A stretch of DNA of 57,589 nt from the NCBI GenBank assembly GCA_017541025.1, contig JAFXZY010000032.1, positions 1 through 57,589 on the forward strand. The letters are read 5' to 3'. Both the position numbers and the translations under genes were made by a program. Shown here in pieces: positions 54,304 to 57,589 of the stretch. Every line of letters starts with the position of its first letter. Position 1 is the first letter of the stretch. The DNA comes from Bacteroidaceae bacterium (GTDB lineage: Bacteria; Bacteroidota; Bacteroidia; Bacteroidales; Bacteroidaceae). The notes under the pieces were generated by a model, which was given only the letters and a program-made list of their open reading frames with translations, did not search any database and was not told the origin of the DNA.

Positions 54304-55116
54304 ATGGATATTAGTGTAATTATTCCAACATATAAGCCAGAAAGTTTTTTGTTTGATTGTTTATTAGCACTTGATAATCAAACACTTGACCATTCTCTCT
54401 TTGAGGTCCTCCTAATTTTGAATGGGCCAAAAGAGCCATATATGACCCAAATAGAAGATTTCATAAAGAAACGGCCAAATCTTTGCTGTAGACTTTTATA
54501 CAACGATATTAATGGTGTTAGTTTAGCCAGAAACAGAGGATTAGATGAGGCAAAAGGCAAATATATCTGTTTTATCGATGATGATGATCTTGTTACGGAT
54601 AGTTATCTTGAGGAATTATTGGCAATAGCAACACCTGACACAATAGCATTATCGTACGTCTGTGCCTTTGAGGACGGGAATAAGACCTTGCGCCCAATTT
54701 ATATAACAGCGGATTTCAGGGAGAAAATGAGAAACGTACCCTTCTTGACTGTCCGTAGATATTTTTATGTATGCTGGGGTAAACTAATACACAGATCTGT
54801 TATAGGGAATCGCCGTTTTGATATTTCTCTCAGAAACGGTGAAGATTGTCAGTTCATGCTACTGATTTCTGATTGCATACGGAATGCCAGTTTTACAAGC
54901 GGCAATGTTAAATATATGTACAGACAGCGTCCAAATAGTGCTTTCTATGTGAATAAGTCTGTTTGGTACCATTTCTCTAATATGATTATTCGACTTTTCA
55001 AAGCCTCAAAGGTATATCTGTCTGGTCCTTGTAGGTATTCATTCCACTTTTATGTTACATATATGTTGGCTACCATAATGGGAGGAATCCGTCAGATGCT
55101 CCACAGAAAACAATAA
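54304..55116 (+). CDS. family 2 glycosyltransferase
   Basis: A 270-residue GT-A enzyme. The N-terminus SVIIPTYKPESFLFDCLLAL, VSLARNRGLDEAKGKY, metal-binding CFIDDDDLV and the acceptor-site motif RNGEDCQFML are present. A basic amphipathic C-terminus may sit on the membrane. It is the only clear Leloir glycosyltransferase in the visible cluster and adds one sugar to the repeat unit from a nucleotide-sugar donor. Confidence 0.93.
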   Translation: MDISVIIPTYKPESFLFDCLLALDNQTLDHSLFEVLLILNGPKEPYMTQIEDFIKKRPNLCCRLLYNDINGVSLARNRGLDEAKGKYICFIDDDDLVTDSYLEELLAIATPDTIALSYVCAFEDGNKTLRPIYITADFREKMRNVPFLTVRRYFYVCWGKLIHRSVIGNRRFDISLRNGEDCQFMLLISDCIRNASFTSGNVKYMYRQRPNSAFYVNKSVWYHFSNMIIRLFKASKVYLSGPCRYSFHFYVTYMLATIMGGIRQMLHRKQ

Positions 55117-55141
55117 ATCTGTTAATTGATACTGTATAATC

Positions 55142-56206
55142 ATGATGAGAGTCTTATTGCTATTTACATGTTTGTTCAGTTTAGCATTTCCTGCGAAGGC
55201 AAAATCTTGGAAGAAGGATTTTGAGAGAATATTGCAGGAAAATACGCAAAAAGGTATTATGTTTGGTCATCATGATGACACAATGTATGGATACAACTGG
55301 AGGTATGACAATAGCGATAGAAGCGACACCAAAGATGTTGTAGGTTTATATCCCGCAATGATGTCGTTTGATCTTTCCGATATTGATAAGGGTACAAGGA
55401 ACCGTACGGAGTACGAAAGGATGCGTGTAGAAATACGGAAACAGCATGCACGTGGTGGCTTTGTTACTATTAGTTGGCATGCCACGAACTTAGTGACGGG
55501 TAAAAATGCATGGGATGTCTCAACCCATAATACTGTTAGAAGAGTACTTCCCCGCGGAGACAAAGCCAACGAGTTTCTTGCTTGTCTCGATACCTTGGCA
55601 GCTTTTTTTAACTCTTTGAAAGATGCCGAAGGTAAGTCAATACCTGTCATTTTCCGTCCTTGGCACGAATGTAACGGAACATGGTTCTGGTGGGGGAGTA
55701 ACCAGTGTACGCCAAAGGAATATAAGGCACTTTGGAAATTGATGGTTGGGCATTTGAAGAAAAGAGGAGTCAGCAATGTCATATATGCATATTCGCCAGG
55801 GGACAACATCAAGACTGCCGCCGATTTTCTTGGACGTTATCCTGGTGATAAGATTATCTCTGTATTTGGGGTTGAAGGATATTCCATCAGGACGTCTGCT
55901 TCCACAGCAGATAGGAATAGTTTTATTGCAAGAATAAGACGATCGTTCAACGTCGTTGCACCTTTGGTAGAAAAAAGGAAAAAGATTCTAGCCTTTACAG
56001 AAACTGGCGTGAAACACAATTCAGATGCACAGTGGTGGACAAAGGCTCTCCTTCCTGCCATCGAGGGTTATCCTGTCTGCTTCCTTGTGACATGGAGGAA
56101 TGCTACAAAAGACGATAATGAGTGCTATGGTATCTACAAGGGGCATCCCTCAGAGAGCGACTTTAAGCGTTTTGCTGCTGACCCACGAATAATCTTTAGG
56201 AAGTAA
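55142..56206 (+). CDS. secreted GH26 beta-mannanase
   Basis: A 354-residue secreted enzyme (signal peptide VLLLFTCLFSLAFPAKA) of family GH26, which hydrolyses beta-1,4-mannosyl links. The acid/base is Glu176 in FRPWHECNGTWFWWG, and the nucleophile Glu287 in AFTETGV; GHHDDTMYG and DLSDIDKG also fit. It is the last gene of the exopolysaccharide cluster, 25 bases after the GT2. It may trim or release the polymer made there rather than digest food mannan. That is inference from position. Confidence 0.93.
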   Translation: MMRVLLLFTCLFSLAFPAKAKSWKKDFERILQENTQKGIMFGHHDDTMYGYNWRYDNSDRSDTKDVVGLYPAMMSFDLSDIDKGTRNRTEYERMRVEIRKQHARGGFVTISWHATNLVTGKNAWDVSTHNTVRRVLPRGDKANEFLACLDTLAAFFNSLKDAEGKSIPVIFRPWHECNGTWFWWGSNQCTPKEYKALWKLMVGHLKKRGVSNVIYAYSPGDNIKTAADFLGRYPGDKIISVFGVEGYSIRTSASTADRNSFIARIRRSFNVVAPLVEKRKKILAFTETGVKHNSDAQWWTKALLPAIEGYPVCFLVTWRNATKDDNECYGIYKGHPSESDFKRFAADPRIIFRK

Positions 56207-56246
56207 GAATTGGACTTTACTTCCTTCTTCCATCATTTTGTTTTTT

Positions 56247-56299
56247 GTTATCGTTTTCGTGCGAAGTCTGCTTAACGTTTTCGTCATCGTTTTCGTATG
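56247..56299. repeat. GTTTTCG/GTTATCG short repeat
   Basis: Degenerate hexamers GTTATC, GTTTTC, GTCATC and related forms, interrupted once, follow the GH26 gene. They belong to the family at 14288-14359. Confidence 0.7.
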
Positions 56300-56442
56300 T
56301 GGAAATTCAGTGGGAGCAAGAAATAGCTTTAATAAAGATTTTTCTAAGTTACTATTCCTTTTCCTGAATAAAGCCGAATTGACTGATGATGTAAGAGGGA
56401 AGGAGTAAGATGTTTTTAGTGCCTTTTAGGTTATACCCAAAA

Positions 56443-56498
56443 TGGCTCGAGCCATTTCCCCTTTTGGCTCGAACCAATGCCCTATTTGGCTCGAGCCA
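56443..56498. repeat. three TGGCTCGAGCCA palindromes at 22-bp spacing
   Basis: Copies start at 56443, 56465 and 56487, exactly 22 bases apart. The outer two are perfect 12-base palindromes; the middle one has one changed base (TGGCTCGAACCA). A T-run and AGGACC follow. They lie between two convergent genes. The rest of 56207-56666 shows no gene. Confidence 0.85.
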
Positions 56499-56666
56499 GC
56501 TTTTTTAGGACCTTTTGGCGACGAAAAACTTCTTGCCCTAAAAAACGTATTGGTGACCTTGATCAACAATCAACTTAAATAATTATTGCTGTCCGCTAAA
56601 ATTTGAAAAGCGACAAATCAAGTGTCCGCATTGTCGATTGAAAAGAAAAATAGAAATGCAATGGAA

Positions 56667-57589
56667 TTAAACAGCAATTCTCTTTTTCATTATTTTATTG
56701 ATATAAACAAGAATTATTGTTAAAATTACTTGAGATGTAACATACATGATTAAACGGGAATATACCGATAGGGTGCTTGAGCTAAGCAAGGATAATGTAA
56801 TCATGTTGGCAACATACATCTCAAGTGTGATTTTGCCAAAATATGAGAATACTTGATAGACATAATTTTGTTTCTCTGTTATTCTTTTGCTTATATATGA
56901 TAGACACATTATAAATAAGGGTGCGCACATATATACAATCTCGTATTTCTCTGCTTTCTGTGTTATAAACATGTATGAAACAAATAATGCGGCAATGACG
57001 AAGAATATACTCATGATGACATAATGGTATGTCTTCCGATTACTTATGAAACATAATATTCCCAACACAAAAACCGGTATCCTGGAAAATGCTGCATCTA
57101 TATTCCATCTCCAATCGGCAAGATATTGCATTGCCAAAACACAAACAAGAAGGATTGCGGGAAATACCATGCCAATCTTGCGGGTCATGCCATAGAGAAT
57201 GGGAAATAGCAGATAAAGATATAAAAGAAAACTTAGGTACCACTCAAGACAAAGACCACCAACACTCCAAAAGGATAATGTTGTCAGGTTGCAAAAGGCA
57301 TCATAAAAGGATAAACCGTTCTCTGTGATATATTGGTAGAAACATACATAGATTTGGAATAGCAGAAACATTGGTAATATCCGATGCAACCTTCTAGCAT
57401 AAAACTCTTTTGGCGAGTTTTTCTTCCATGAGTTACATAAGCCATAACCACTTAAGAATAAAAAGATATCCACACCTATAAATCCAGGATAAAATGCCCA
57501 TAACAAACGTATTTCCTTACATGTGGCAAGCAGATGGGAAAGGATTATCAGTATCATGGCAATTCCCATGAAATATTGCCGATGTGTAA
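56667..57589 (-). CDS. acyltransferase 3 family membrane protein (partial, start outside window)
   Basis: The frame stays open through the right edge; residues before the first in-window Met (THRQYF) fit the usual family start RxxxMGIAMxxIxxSHL, so the real start lies outside. At least ten membrane segments are seen, with GFIGVDIFLFLSGYGLCNSW, YARRLHRILPMFLLF and LTLEMYVANMI-like motifs of OafA-type O-acyltransferases. It is convergent with the exopolysaccharide cluster and may acetylate its product. Low G+C like its neighbours. Confidence 0.88.
   Translation of the reverse strand, partial: THRQYFMGIAMILIILSHLLATCKEIRLLWAFYPGFIGVDIFLFLSGYGLCNSWKKNSPKEFYARRLHRILPMFLLFQIYVCFYQYITENGLSFYDAFCNLTTLSFWSVGGLCLEWYLSFLLYLYLLFPILYGMTRKIGMVFPAILLVCVLAMQYLADWRWNIDAAFSRIPVFVLGILCFISNRKTYHYVIMSIFFVIAALFVSYMFITQKAEKYEIVYMCAPLFIMCLSYISKRITEKQNYVYQVFSYFGKITLEMYVANMITLSLLSSSTLSVYSRLIMYVTSQVILTIILVYINKIMKKRIAV

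Noticed and set aside
56443-56498. Possible short CRISPR array
   Set aside because: The 12-base units are separated by only 10 bases, and only three exist; no cas genes.

Overview
The window reads as chromosomal DNA of a Bacteroidales bacterium, most likely Prevotella or a close relative. The grounds are: promoters of the Bacteroidetes type (a TAnnTTTG -7 box, often with TTG or TTTG about 20 bp upstream) and almost no Shine-Dalgarno sites; a TonB receptor and OB-fold lipoproteins of Bacteroidetes families; BspA-type leucine-rich and GLUG-repeat surface proteins with a shared C-terminal tail; a tmRNA tag ending NYALAA; and a stand-alone AICAR formyltransferase. No transposase, integrase, CRISPR array, tRNA or classical SusC/SusD pair was seen.

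Layout. 1-400: the end of an rRNA operon (5S rRNA plus a scrambled 5S remnant and two hairpins). 650-5500: a giant secreted GLUG protein. 5600-10888: truA, an EamA transporter, a DUF3256-like protein, a nuclease lipoprotein, ribosomal protein L31 type B and two tandem small outer-membrane-barrel genes. 11125-17921 (minus strand): an apparent operon of TonB-dependent receptor, DUF5689-like lipoprotein, DUF6359-like lipoprotein and DASS anion symporter, divergent from a secreted endonuclease/exonuclease/phosphatase (EEP) gene. 19243-20241: class II aldolase, followed by a 0.9-kb intergenic region full of short repeats. 21128-23817: a BspA-like LRR protein and a DUF4831-like protein. 23969-26969: hpt-adk-obg-pgeF, a purine salvage and GTPase operon.

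27072-40151 is a secreted carbohydrate-active and hydrolase block: GH128-like, GH95, GH36, a DUF4838 protein, and a pair of EEP proteins. One EEP protein is intact and fused to GLUG repeats. The other has lost most catalytic residues. 40591-41772 is AICAR formyltransferase. 41909-44108 is an MBOAT/SGNH O-acetylation pair starting 25 nt after the tmRNA gene (44134-44531). 44673-56206 is a one-directional, AT-rich exopolysaccharide cluster: Wza-like export protein, Wzz, Wzx, nitroreductase-like protein, Wzy, pyruvyltransferase-like protein, WbsX-like protein, GT2 and a GH26 mannanase. A convergent acyltransferase gene runs off the right edge.

Two themes recur. First, gaps between genes are filled with 6-8 bp tandem repeats and G/C-rich palindromic elements, and in several places these are translated: the linkers before the C-terminal tails of the secreted proteins, the C-terminus of TruA, and an insert in the SGNH protein. 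Second, genes and control regions are duplicated and then diverge: the OMP pair with an orphan third promoter, the EEP enzyme/pseudoenzyme pair, and the 5S remnant. The exopolysaccharide genes plausibly work together with the flanking acyltransferases to make an acetylated, possibly pyruvylated and mannose-containing surface polymer. That is inference from gene content only.
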